From the IMG/VR virus record IMGVR_UViG_3300030329_005929, positions 1-47,259 of that record: a stretch of 47,259 nucleotides of DNA, one strand, 5' to 3'. The stretch is from a virus. Position 1 is the stretch's first letter. Each line of letters begins with the position of its first letter. Under the pieces are notes generated by a model. That model was not told the DNA's origin and did no database searches. It saw only the letters and a list, made by a program, of their open reading frames with translations. Positions 15,780 through 23,027 of the stretch are shown here, one piece after another. A program made the translations under genes and the position numbers.

Positions 15780-15787
15780 CATAAATA
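15780..15787 (+). promoter_or_regulatory. late promoter element CATAAATA (gp48-like)
   Basis: It is 7 nt before the ATG, and likely drives the four-gene run to 19694. Confidence 0.6.
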
Positions 15788-15794
15788 TATATGT

Positions 15795-16577
15795 ATGGGG
15801 GACATAAGATTTGATCAATTAGACTGGACAACGGCATCTAGTAAAGGTAATTGCCCCTATCTCCATCTACATGGCGGTCGGCTGGAGGGATCGCAGCTTA
15901 AACAAAGCATTATTAATGCAATTAAAGCAGCTGGAGCAGGTGATAATTCGTATATAGAGGACTTATATGCATTCCAAGATGACGGGGAGACTGTTAGGAT
16001 GCCGTTTTTTAATACAACATTTAATTCATTTACTAATCAATTTGCCGATACCTTTTCTCAAATAACAACCCGTGGTACAAAAATATGGGGCGATGACATA
16101 GCAAATTCTATTCGAAACACTATCGATAGCTTGAGAGGAGGATGGGAGCAAGCAAAGGAAATGTTTACTACAGGCGTATATTTAGGTGACACTGAAGGAC
16201 CTCCGGGTACGTACATAGAAGTTCCTAAATTTTGGCAAGCATCAAACACTGTCCAGCCGATAGAGGTGGGCTTTGTTTTATCAAATACTGTCAGAGACGG
16301 AGGGGCAGAGAAGAATCTGAAAGCTATTAATGATTTTGCAAAATTAAATAAACCAGTGCGACATGGAATTAAACTTGATTATCCATGTGTATGGAAGTTG
16401 AAAGTGCCCGGGCACCGGTATATGGAATGGGCATATTGTAATTCATTTTCGGTTGGGATGCTGGGTACGAGAAAAATGAAGAACGGTGTTTTAATCCCAG
16501 AGGCATATTCTTGTCAGTTTTCATTCATATCACTTACAATGGAGGATGCTACTTTAATAGATAAAGCACAACAATGA
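15795..16577 (+). CDS. gp48: baseplate tail-tube initiator, gp48-like
   Basis: The 260-residue protein resembles T4 gp48 (and its relative gp54) in its C-terminal half: 'TVQPIEVGFVLSNT' , then 'LNKPVRHGIKLDYPCVWKLKVPGHRYMEWAYCNSFSVGMLGTRKM', equivalent to the gp48 block of the form 'P..YeV.IPG..y.p.AY.snf.v..LGsrR'. These proteins form the first rings on which the tube polymerises. The choice between gp48 and gp54 is not secure. The CATAAATA element lies 7 nt upstream; an ATG four bases earlier is out of frame. Its stop overlaps the next start (ATGA). Confidence 0.65.
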   Translation: MGDIRFDQLDWTTASSKGNCPYLHLHGGRLEGSQLKQSIINAIKAAGAGDNSYIEDLYAFQDDGETVRMPFFNTTFNSFTNQFADTFSQITTRGTKIWGDDIANSIRNTIDSLRGGWEQAKEMFTTGVYLGDTEGPPGTYIEVPKFWQASNTVQPIEVGFVLSNTVRDGGAEKNLKAINDFAKLNKPVRHGIKLDYPCVWKLKVPGHRYMEWAYCNSFSVGMLGTRKMKNGVLIPEAYSCQFSFISLTMEDATLIDKAQQ

Positions 16578-17008
16578 GTTTAACAGGAAAATTAGGAGAA
16601 TATTTAAATGACCTTCCGCCAAGGACAGCGGGGCTGTCAGCATTACCTCTGCGTAGATATGAGCGTATTTTTAAATTACATACACAGTCTCCAAAATTTC
16701 CACTATCAAACGATAAGCAGTTTTATTTTTATAATATTCTTAACAAATTAGAATTCCCGACCAATATTCAAAGTACACTGCTATCTTCATACCATGTTAA
16801 GTCTAGAGAACCTTTCACTACTATTTCTTATAAATTATACGGTGATATCGAAAGCTGGTGGCTGGTGTGGTACTTAAATAAGGACCAATTACATAGGCAA
16901 TTTTATGCTGAAGGTGGGCTAGAATTAAAATACTTACTTCCACCGGGTAGAGATATTATTTACCGGCAAATAACGCAATACACTACTGTTGGTAACAGAC
17001 ACTTTTAA
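16574..17008 (+). CDS. gp53: baseplate wedge protein, gp53-like
   Basis: The 144-residue protein carries the gp53 hallmark 'YKLYGDIESWWLVWYLNKD' (about 95-113), the LysM-like segment that in gp53 relatives reads 'YGd..yWWlv...N'. Before it are 'FYFYNILNKLEFP' and a strand region. T4 gp53 (196 residues) closes neighbouring wedges around the hub. This version is shorter. It overlaps the genes on both sides (4 nt and 1 nt), so translation is probably coupled. Confidence 0.75.
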   Translation: MSLTGKLGEYLNDLPPRTAGLSALPLRRYERIFKLHTQSPKFPLSNDKQFYFYNILNKLEFPTNIQSTLLSSYHVKSREPFTTISYKLYGDIESWWLVWYLNKDQLHRQFYAEGGLELKYLLPPGRDIIYRQITQYTTVGNRHF

Positions 17009-18363
17009 TGGCTGAGCAGAGAATAGACGGTAATAAATGGGATGCTGACTTTACCATCGGAAGTTCAAGTGGTGGGTCATCGGGGGAATTGCGTAAACTT
17101 GCTATACGGTCAATGACCATAGAAGAAAATATTTTCGAGCCCTTTTCTCGTGGAACAGTAAGTCTTATCGATCCAGATAATGCGATAGAACATGGTCATT
17201 TAACCAGGGGTGATGGAGACGATAGAGTCACTCTTAAGTTTCGACCCCAAGATTCTTCACCAGGTGACGCCGCGGGAGGTGTAGTAGATTTTACACTGAT
17301 AATAGACGGTGAAATAAATAGTGTAGCAAGGGCAGATCGACTCAATAGTGTAAAGACCTACCAAGTGCTGGATGAAAATTATTTTAAATTAAATGAACCT
17401 ATTCCCTACGGTGAAAGATTTAGAGGGTTAATTGGAGATATACTGCTAAGGATTTTTAAAAAATTTAATATACCGGTTGACGAAGAAGGGTGGTCGTCAG
17501 GTGACCATGAAATAGATCTTTTCCCGGAGCATATTTTACCACCTACTTCTTTTAGATATTCTGATCTAGTAAAATATTTAGTAAAAATAAATTACAACGA
17601 CTTAGACGGGACATATGTTAGGTCTCTTTTATACTGGGATAGGGCTAAGATGAAATATGTTTTTAGGAGCATGGATAGTATATATAAGAACGCAAATGCT
17701 GAGGAGGCGTTTGTCGCAGCAGATGGCGCTGGAAAAAATGCAACACCTGGAGATAATGCTAATAACACTGGAAGCAACACGAATAGTACTGTTACAAGCC
17801 AACTGCATAGCAGCGGTGTAACAACACCAATGTTAACTGTAAGTAATTCATATTTTATGAATTTTCTGGTAGCAGGGTACGACCCTCAGCTGGGGGAGCA
17901 CGGGTTAAGAGAAATACGAATAGAAGACGTTAAGGACAAATGGTCAAAGGCGCTACAGATTGACCAGTTTCCTGTATTAGGTGGAAAGGCCAAGCCCTTT
18001 TTACCTCTAAATACTGCTAAAAAGCAAGAACTGTTTAGAACCTTTAGCTTGCCATTTTCTTTAGATAAAGTTGCAAAATTAGCTGAAGCGGAAATGATTG
18101 CTAACATGACTTTCTTTAATATGGAATTGTCGCTTCACCAACTTGGAGATGTAACTAGGCGTATTGGGATGTTTGTAGATGTAATGAATCTAGCTAAAGC
18201 ATCTAACGGCGACGCTAAGCTATGCGGACGGTGGTTGGTTACTAAGTGCACTCATGAATTTGTAAATAATTCATATTATAATTCGTTATTTTGCACCAAG
18301 GTCTACGTTGGCCCCGGGGCTGAAGAGAATTCTAACGTTGAAAATATAAATAGAGACTGTTAA
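17008..18363 (+). CDS. baseplate hub protein, gp27-like
   Basis: The 451-residue protein starts with a beta-rich hub domain, 'RKLAIRSMTIEENIFEPFSRGTVSLIDPDNAIEHG' (about 28-63), the fold found in gp27/gp44-type hub proteins that receive the tube and spike. Further hub-like elements are 'VKTYQVLDENYFKLNEPI', 'SFRYSDLVKYLVKINYND' and a late 'GRWLVTKCTHEFVNNSYYN' strand pair (about 408-426) typical of hub C-termini. T4 gp27 has 391 residues. A low-complexity Asn/Thr-rich segment around 245-265 looks like a linker. No lysozyme (gp5) domain is present here or elsewhere in the window. Confidence 0.6.
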   Translation: MAEQRIDGNKWDADFTIGSSSGGSSGELRKLAIRSMTIEENIFEPFSRGTVSLIDPDNAIEHGHLTRGDGDDRVTLKFRPQDSSPGDAAGGVVDFTLIIDGEINSVARADRLNSVKTYQVLDENYFKLNEPIPYGERFRGLIGDILLRIFKKFNIPVDEEGWSSGDHEIDLFPEHILPPTSFRYSDLVKYLVKINYNDLDGTYVRSLLYWDRAKMKYVFRSMDSIYKNANAEEAFVAADGAGKNATPGDNANNTGSNTNSTVTSQLHSSGVTTPMLTVSNSYFMNFLVAGYDPQLGEHGLREIRIEDVKDKWSKALQIDQFPVLGGKAKPFLPLNTAKKQELFRTFSLPFSLDKVAKLAEAEMIANMTFFNMELSLHQLGDVTRRIGMFVDVMNLAKASNGDAKLCGRWLVTKCTHEFVNNSYYNSLFCTKVYVGPGAEENSNVENINRDC

Positions 18364-18368
18364 GGGCA

Positions 18369-19694
18369 ATGGCTATAGATGCAATAAATATATTACAGGA
18401 CAGTAATCCAATAGTTAATAAAAAGGTTGAATTATTAAGACCTTTAGAAAAAACTGTAGGTCAATTTGACGCTCTTATTGGCTGGCCGTTTCAAGACCAG
18501 CCCGGTAAAGGTAATTCTAAAGACCCAGCTAAATTACCATGTTCCGGAGCTGATGATCAGTACACGGATGCAGATAAGAATTTTTTAGAGGACTTTAAAA
18601 AAATCTTTCATCTAGGATCTGATCAGGCAGACACGTTTATTACTAATTTAAGTGATAGTGGTGATGATCTAGATCCAGAATCAGTACTGTACTACGTTAA
18701 TCAGCTTCTCAACGGACCTTTTGCTCCATTGGCAAACGCTGCTCGTGGTGAGGGCCGAGCAAATTTTAAAGAAGCACCTGATATTATGGGTGTTATAGGA
18801 GATCATAGTATTACACTCGGTATCTTAAGAGGAGAGGCGCGACCAAACTCATCTGCACCCGTCGGTGGGTCCTGGGCCCCCACAAATGCCGCGGCACTAA
18901 CATATAATAAATGCCCGGAATTTATAAAAACCTTACTTGGTGAAAATACAGCAAATGTCCAAGGAATATATAATAGCAGTAGTCAAGCGCTTAGGGTAGG
19001 TGAAATTATAATGCCTCAAATAGACAAACTTGTTCAATATAGAGTAAGCAATGAAAACGTGGTGTTCGTTAGAGATCCTGCTGACCCACAAGCAGGGAGG
19101 TTGCAGCCCGATGCACATGTAGTGGAAGATCCTGAAGCCCCTCCAGGTTGGGGTACAGAAGATGGTGACGGTCTACTACAGTATTTTGGATTATATCCAG
19201 AGCTTAGAGTTCTCCAGCACGATGGTCAAAATCATAGAACTCATGGAAATATAGGTGTTAAGGATGTAGAATTTTATAATACTCTAATTAGAGTCGGACC
19301 TGAAATTCTTAGCGCGGTAGATGATTTTATAGGAAGAGATGATTGGAACTTATGCGTGTTTAGAAAATCTATAAATTATTTTAATCCTAATAAGAATAAA
19401 GCAGTATCAGAAAATCAAGCTATTTCTAGAGTTTTAGAATATATAGTAAGAGAATTTGGCGTCGCAGATAGAGAAAATCCTGGCGAAGAAACAATTACAA
19501 CCGAAACAACCTTTAAAGAGACCGATTTATTTGGAAACGCATTTGTCTCTGATGAACGGATGAAATTTGAATTAAAGATTCCAGATCATAAAGGACAGGG
19601 TGATGATGCTACATTTAAGTTATATACAGTAGAGGGTCAATTAGGCAGCGGTAAAGGGGAACCTGACCCCCAAAGTATAATCAACGAGTGTTAA
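18369..19694 (+). CDS. unknown baseplate-region protein
   Basis: The 441-residue protein follows the hub gene by 5 nt with a weak ribosome site (taaggg). It is acidic, with mixed alpha/beta composition and no motif that I recognise. Recognisable pieces are a helical region with 'NFLEDFKKIFHLGSDQADTFI', a 'GVIGDHSITLGILRGEARP' segment and a C-terminal 'NAFVSDERMKFELKIPDHKGQGDD' strand region. The position between hub and convergent gp16-like gene suggests a structural or hub-associated protein. That is inference only. Confidence 0.5.
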   Translation: MAIDAINILQDSNPIVNKKVELLRPLEKTVGQFDALIGWPFQDQPGKGNSKDPAKLPCSGADDQYTDADKNFLEDFKKIFHLGSDQADTFITNLSDSGDDLDPESVLYYVNQLLNGPFAPLANAARGEGRANFKEAPDIMGVIGDHSITLGILRGEARPNSSAPVGGSWAPTNAAALTYNKCPEFIKTLLGENTANVQGIYNSSSQALRVGEIIMPQIDKLVQYRVSNENVVFVRDPADPQAGRLQPDAHVVEDPEAPPGWGTEDGDGLLQYFGLYPELRVLQHDGQNHRTHGNIGVKDVEFYNTLIRVGPEILSAVDDFIGRDDWNLCVFRKSINYFNPNKNKAVSENQAISRVLEYIVREFGVADRENPGEETITTETTFKETDLFGNAFVSDERMKFELKIPDHKGQGDDATFKLYTVEGQLGSGKGEPDPQSIINEC

Positions 19695-19695
19695 C

Positions 19696-20142
19696 CTACA
19701 CATCTATCACATCACTATCATCTTTATCTACAATAGCTTGCATTATATCTTCTCGGGAAAGAAGAACCTTAGTTTGATTGTCGACTAAACTAATGCGCTC
19801 TTTGGATTGAACATCCATCTTTTTAACTTCTTTTTGAGTCTCATTTCTTTCATTAGAGCTGTGCAATTTTTGTAGCGTATCTATAGAACCGGCGGTTGCT
19901 TTAATTACTTCTGCTAAAGCCGCAACATCTCTATTTTCTGGCGCCGATGAAATATAATCGTTAACGTTATCTACAATTTCTAAAGACTTACTGACAAGCT
20001 TACCAGATGACTTCATAATAAACTCCTCTAGGTTTTCTTTATTGATGTGGACATCTTTTTCCTTTTCCCGTACAGCTTCTTTACTACCCTTAATTTGAGT
20101 AATAATATCGTTTACCGCTTCATCTAATTCGTGATTAGCCAT
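19696..20142 (-). CDS. small terminase subunit-like protein (gp16-like)
   Basis: The 148-residue protein has the layout of T4 gp16. A helical coiled centre runs 'NLEEFIMKSSGKLVSKSLEIVDNVNDYISSAPENRDVAALAEVIKATAGSIDTL' (about 34-87), parallel to the gp16 'R.N...l...a......A....sPR..EV.a.lm.t....n..l..lh' block. A charged tail and a short 'TKVLLSREDIMQAI' end follow, matching the gp16 'vFvGS..dL...i' element in position. It would bind DNA and regulate the large terminase. The match is to pattern rather than strong identity. It is transcribed alone, opposite to its neighbours, from ATTAAATA 8 nt upstream. Confidence 0.55.
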   Translation of the reverse strand: MANHELDEAVNDIITQIKGSKEAVREKEKDVHINKENLEEFIMKSSGKLVSKSLEIVDNVNDYISSAPENRDVAALAEVIKATAGSIDTLQKLHSSNERNETQKEVKKMDVQSKERISLVDNQTKVLLSREDIMQAIVDKDDSDVIDV

Positions 20143-20150
20143 TACACATA

Positions 20151-20158
20151 TATTTAAT
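20151..20158 (-). promoter_or_regulatory. late promoter element ATTAAATA (gp16-like)
   Basis: Spacing to the minus-strand ATG is 8 nt. Confidence 0.5.
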
Positions 20159-20164
20159 CTATAG

Positions 20165-20192
20165 TTGAATTTTTTTATTACCCCGCTATTAT
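20165..20192 (+). promoter_or_regulatory. possible host-type (sigma70) promoter for dUTPase and gp44
   Basis: TTGAAT and TATTAT are 16 bp apart, and the start codon lies 6 nt past the -10 hexamer. No late octamer is present, as expected for early replication genes. Confidence 0.4.
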
Positions 20193-20198
20193 ATAGTA

Positions 20199-20621
20199 AT
20201 GTTATTAAAGTTTAAGAAAACTAATGAGAGGGCGGTTCTCCCCTGTAAAAACCATAAGGATGATACAGGTCTCGATGTAACGGCGGTTGTAGATAAAGTT
20301 ATACCTGCGCGTGGGTCTGCTGTAATAGATGTTGGTTTAGAGTTTGCGCATATTGACCCGGGGTTTTGGATCAAAATAGAGGGTAGATCCGGTATGGGAT
20401 TTAAACACGGGATTTTACCACATCCTGGGATAATTGATAGTGGATATAGAGGCGATGCTGGTGTTAAGCTATACAATCTTACAGATAAAGATTACGAAGT
20501 CAAAGCTGGTGATAGAATTGCGCAATTTGTAGTATATACTAATCATACAGTCGAAGTACAAGAGGGTGACATTCAAGAGACTGAAAGGGGTGCTAAAGGT
20601 TTTGGTTCTTCTGGTAAATAA
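20199..20621 (+). CDS. dut: dUTP diphosphatase (dUTPase)
   Basis: This is a trimeric dUTPase that hydrolyses dUTP to dUMP and pyrophosphate, lowering uracil incorporation and feeding dTMP synthesis. All five motifs are present in order: DTGLDVTA (22-29), EGRSGMGFK (61-69), GIIDSGYRGD (77-86) with the catalytic Asp, GDRIAQ (104-109) and the C-terminal RGAKGFGSSG (130-139). The 140-residue length is normal. It is followed by gp44 after 2 nt, so the pair forms a replication mini-operon inside a late structural region. Confidence 0.95.
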   Translation: MLLKFKKTNERAVLPCKNHKDDTGLDVTAVVDKVIPARGSAVIDVGLEFAHIDPGFWIKIEGRSGMGFKHGILPHPGIIDSGYRGDAGVKLYNLTDKDYEVKAGDRIAQFVVYTNHTVEVQEGDIQETERGAKGFGSSGK

Positions 20622-20623
20622 TT

Positions 20624-21544
20624 ATGGTAGATTTTGATAAAATTTGGGTAGAAAAATATCGTCCGCAGACGCTAGATGATATTATATTGGATAATGAAAC
20701 ATTACGAGTAGTCAAAGAGTTTAAAAATGAAATTCCTAATCTTTTATTTGTTGGTAATCCCGGTACCGGTAAAACAACGTTAGCAAGAGTTATTGTTAAT
20801 GATATTCTAAAATGTAATTATTTGTATATTAATGCTTCCGACGAGTCTGGTATTGATACGATCAGACATAACATTACTAACTTTGCACAGACTAAATCTT
20901 TTGATGGGGGCGTTAAGGTCGTAATTCTAGACGAGGGTGACGGGTTGACGACTCAAGCCCAAGCAGCGCTTCGTAATACTATGGAGTCATATGCTAAGTA
21001 TTGTAGGTTTATTATTACAGCAAACTACAAGCATAAGATTATTCCAGCTGTGCAGTCAAGATGTCAGTCGCTGATTATTAAGCCAGTCTTAGACTTAGCA
21101 GTTAAGAGGTGCTATAACATTTTACAACAGGAGAGTGTAACAGTTCCTGAAGAGCAGAAAAAGAAGTTTGTACAGTTGGTTAAAAAGAGTTTTCCGGATC
21201 TTAGAAAAACAATCAACGAACTTCAAAAGAATATTATTGACTCAGAGCTTTGCATTACAAGTATTAATACTGATAACGAGCTACTAGAAACAATTTACAA
21301 AAAAATAGCTAGTGAAAAATGTTTAGATGCTAGAAGATATCTCATTGAGAATGAAGATAGGTTTCAAGGTGATTACGATACATTACTTTGCAACTATCTA
21401 GATTTTATCTACAATGCTAATATTGCAGATATAAAAAAGAAAGAGATGATTGCTATTATTGCAGATCATCTCTATAAGAGTGCGTTTGTTGTAGATAAAG
21501 AAATAAACGCGTTCGCGTGTTTTGTAAATCTAGAAAAGATTTAA
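20624..21544 (+). CDS. gp44: sliding-clamp loader large subunit, T4 gp44-like
   Basis: This is an AAA+ ATPase that with gp62 loads the gp45 clamp for replication and late transcription. It shows the N-terminal 'WVEKYRPQTLDDIIL', Walker A GNPGTGKTT (44-52), Walker B VVILDEGDG (99-107), sensor 'RFIITANY' and the arginine finger SRC (145-147). The 306-residue length is close to T4 gp44 (319). gp62 and gp45 are not adjacent, unlike T4. The stop abuts the stop of the convergent unknown gene (21544/21545). Confidence 0.93.
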   Translation: MVDFDKIWVEKYRPQTLDDIILDNETLRVVKEFKNEIPNLLFVGNPGTGKTTLARVIVNDILKCNYLYINASDESGIDTIRHNITNFAQTKSFDGGVKVVILDEGDGLTTQAQAALRNTMESYAKYCRFIITANYKHKIIPAVQSRCQSLIIKPVLDLAVKRCYNILQQESVTVPEEQKKKFVQLVKKSFPDLRKTINELQKNIIDSELCITSINTDNELLETIYKKIASEKCLDARRYLIENEDRFQGDYDTLLCNYLDFIYNANIADIKKKEMIAIIADHLYKSAFVVDKEINAFACFVNLEKI

Positions 21545-22141
21545 TTACCCCTTAGTCAAATCACCAAGATACTCATTGGTATAAGAAGCTACCGCTTGTG
21601 ATGGTGTTGCAGGATCAGAAGGAATTACGGTGTTTTTCTTCGGGAGAGACCTATTTGTGGGTACTAAATCATGAGGCTCTGTTCCACCGGGATCAGCTCT
21701 GTTAGCGAGATTTTCTTCATCTTCTACAAATTCTTCCGGCTTGATATTAACTTTATCTGCTCTTTTTAATGCATCAGGAATTGGTGCAAGGTTAGGAGCA
21801 TATTGCACGGATTGCCCTAAGTCACCTGGAATAGAGCAGTAATGAGAATATCTACCACCGCCGGTATCTAATGCTATATTTAAAATAACATTTAATGTAG
21901 ATGTCTGGCTGCTTGCTGGGTATCTTGCCGGCGAAGAATCTTTAATTCCGACAATTTGAATATTGAGCCCTGAATCAATTATTTGGTCAATTAGCTCTTG
22001 AGTTTTGGCACCAAGTGCTTTGTAGCTATCTTGACTCTTGAAATTATCGTTAAACTTAAAAATGTCACCTACGAGGAATCCTCCTCGCTCATACCTCCGC
22101 ATATAAGACTCATGTAACTTAACAAATTTTTTACCTGCCAT
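21545..22141 (-). CDS. unknown, probable structural protein
   Basis: I place the start at 22141 (MAGKKFVKLHESYMRRYERGGFLVGD) because TATAAATA lies exactly 5 nt upstream; the frame stays open to 22228. The 198-residue protein starts with a short basic region and 'RGGFLVGDIFKFND', then a helical and beta part (YKALGAKTQELIDQIIDSGLNIQIVGIKD). It ends with a long Pro/Ser/Asp-rich, probably disordered tail. I do not know its function. The late promoter suggests it is a virion protein. It converges on gp44 with abutting stop codons. Confidence 0.6.
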   Translation of the reverse strand: MAGKKFVKLHESYMRRYERGGFLVGDIFKFNDNFKSQDSYKALGAKTQELIDQIIDSGLNIQIVGIKDSSPARYPASSQTSTLNVILNIALDTGGGRYSHYCSIPGDLGQSVQYAPNLAPIPDALKRADKVNIKPEEFVEDEENLANRADPGGTEPHDLVPTNRSLPKKNTVIPSDPATPSQAVASYTNEYLGDLTKG

Positions 22142-22146
22142 AATAT

Positions 22147-22154
22147 TATTTATA
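22147..22154 (-). promoter_or_regulatory. late promoter element TATAAATA (21545-22141 gene)
   Basis: A perfect consensus 5 nt before the ATG at 22141. It fixes that start inside a longer open frame. Confidence 0.7.
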
Positions 22155-22187
22155 CAACTCTGCAGATAATCACACAGATATGCAAGT

Positions 22188-22454
22188 TTAATCTCTAAGA
22201 AATTCTGCGATTGTATGGAAAGCATCAAATAGCTCTATATCATCTTCTATAGCAGGTCCTAAATCTTCCTCAATTTCGAAAGAGTGTGTGGTATATACCG
22301 ACCTTTGACTTACCCACCGCTCATCCTTAATATATACTCGCTCATACGAAGGGTCTGGAAGATTTAATCTTGAATACAACTCTTTTTTAAGAGCACTTAC
22401 TAGTTCTTTAGGTTCTATTTCTACTTCAACAGCAGTTTTACCTTTGACATGCAT
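22188..22454 (-). CDS. small acidic protein, unknown
   Basis: The 88-residue protein begins with alternating charged and hydrophobic residues (GKTAVEVEIEPKELVSALKKEL). It has a strand-like 'YERVYIKDERWV' and an acidic helical end (FDAFHTIAEFLRD). It is the first gene of a two-gene minus-strand unit. Two overlapping TATAAT-like hexamers lie just upstream on the minus strand (22461-22471), with no convincing -35. No function is suggested. Confidence 0.55.
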   Translation of the reverse strand: MHVKGKTAVEVEIEPKELVSALKKELYSRLNLPDPSYERVYIKDERWVSQRSVYTTHSFEIEEDLGPAIEDDIELFDAFHTIAEFLRD

Positions 22455-22502
22455 ACTTTAATTATATTATAGTTCCTTAAATTCGATTTACCACTGTGGG
22501 GT

Positions 22503-22510
22503 ATTAAATA
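22503..22510 (+). promoter_or_regulatory. late promoter element ATTAAATA (gp25)
   Basis: It is 7 nt before the ATG and would drive the gp25-gp6-PKD gene run. Confidence 0.55.
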
Positions 22511-22517
22511 TAATAAA

Positions 22518-23012
22518 ATGCCTAGTATAAAGTTAAACGAACTATCAGTTGATAAAGCAAAAAATACTGCTTTAAGCGAAGGCTATGTCTTTAAAGATTT
22601 ACTATTTCCAATTGAGAACCGCGTATCTTATAGTGACCAGCTTGAAAAACATCATGAGATACATGACGTTCAAGGTCTTTATGACCTACAATGTATTCAA
22701 AATAGCATAGCGAATTGCCTTATTACCTCACCTGGTGAGAAAATACTTAACCCAACATTTGGTATTAATTTAAGACAATTTTTATTTTCTCCTATTGATG
22801 ATTTTCAAAGTACAAAAATTAGAGATATAATAACATCTCGTCTACCAAAAATGGAACCTAGAATACAATTACAAAATGTGCAGATTATACCCTACGTAGA
22901 CCAACAACAATACGAGATCGTAATCGATTACGATGTGGAATCTCTAGATATGTATGGTGCAACACAGAGAGCAATATTAAATAATAATGGATACACCATC
23001 ACAACCGAATAA
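22518..23012 (+). CDS. gp25: baseplate wedge protein, gp25-like
   Basis: The 164-residue protein belongs to the gp25/GpW lysozyme-like wedge family, which joins hub, wedge and sheath. The core 'LYDLQCIQNSIANCLITSPGEKILNPTFGINLRQFLFSPID' (about 53-93) contains the family's 'i..sI...L.T..GER..np.fG..l...lf.p' pattern, and 'PRIQLQNVQIIPYVDQQQYEIVIDYDV' completes the domain. It directly precedes gp6, the same order as in other T4-like phages and in R-type contractile systems. Confidence 0.85.
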   Translation: MPSIKLNELSVDKAKNTALSEGYVFKDLLFPIENRVSYSDQLEKHHEIHDVQGLYDLQCIQNSIANCLITSPGEKILNPTFGINLRQFLFSPIDDFQSTKIRDIITSRLPKMEPRIQLQNVQIIPYVDQQQYEIVIDYDVESLDMYGATQRAILNNNGYTITTE

Positions 23013-23027
23013 CTTTGTTTCTTAATT

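Noticed and set aside
21545-22228. Longer version of the 21545 gene starting at 22228
   Set aside because: The first 29 codons lack a signal and would overlap the 3' end of the 22188-22454 gene; TATAAATA at 5 nt supports the ATG at 22141.
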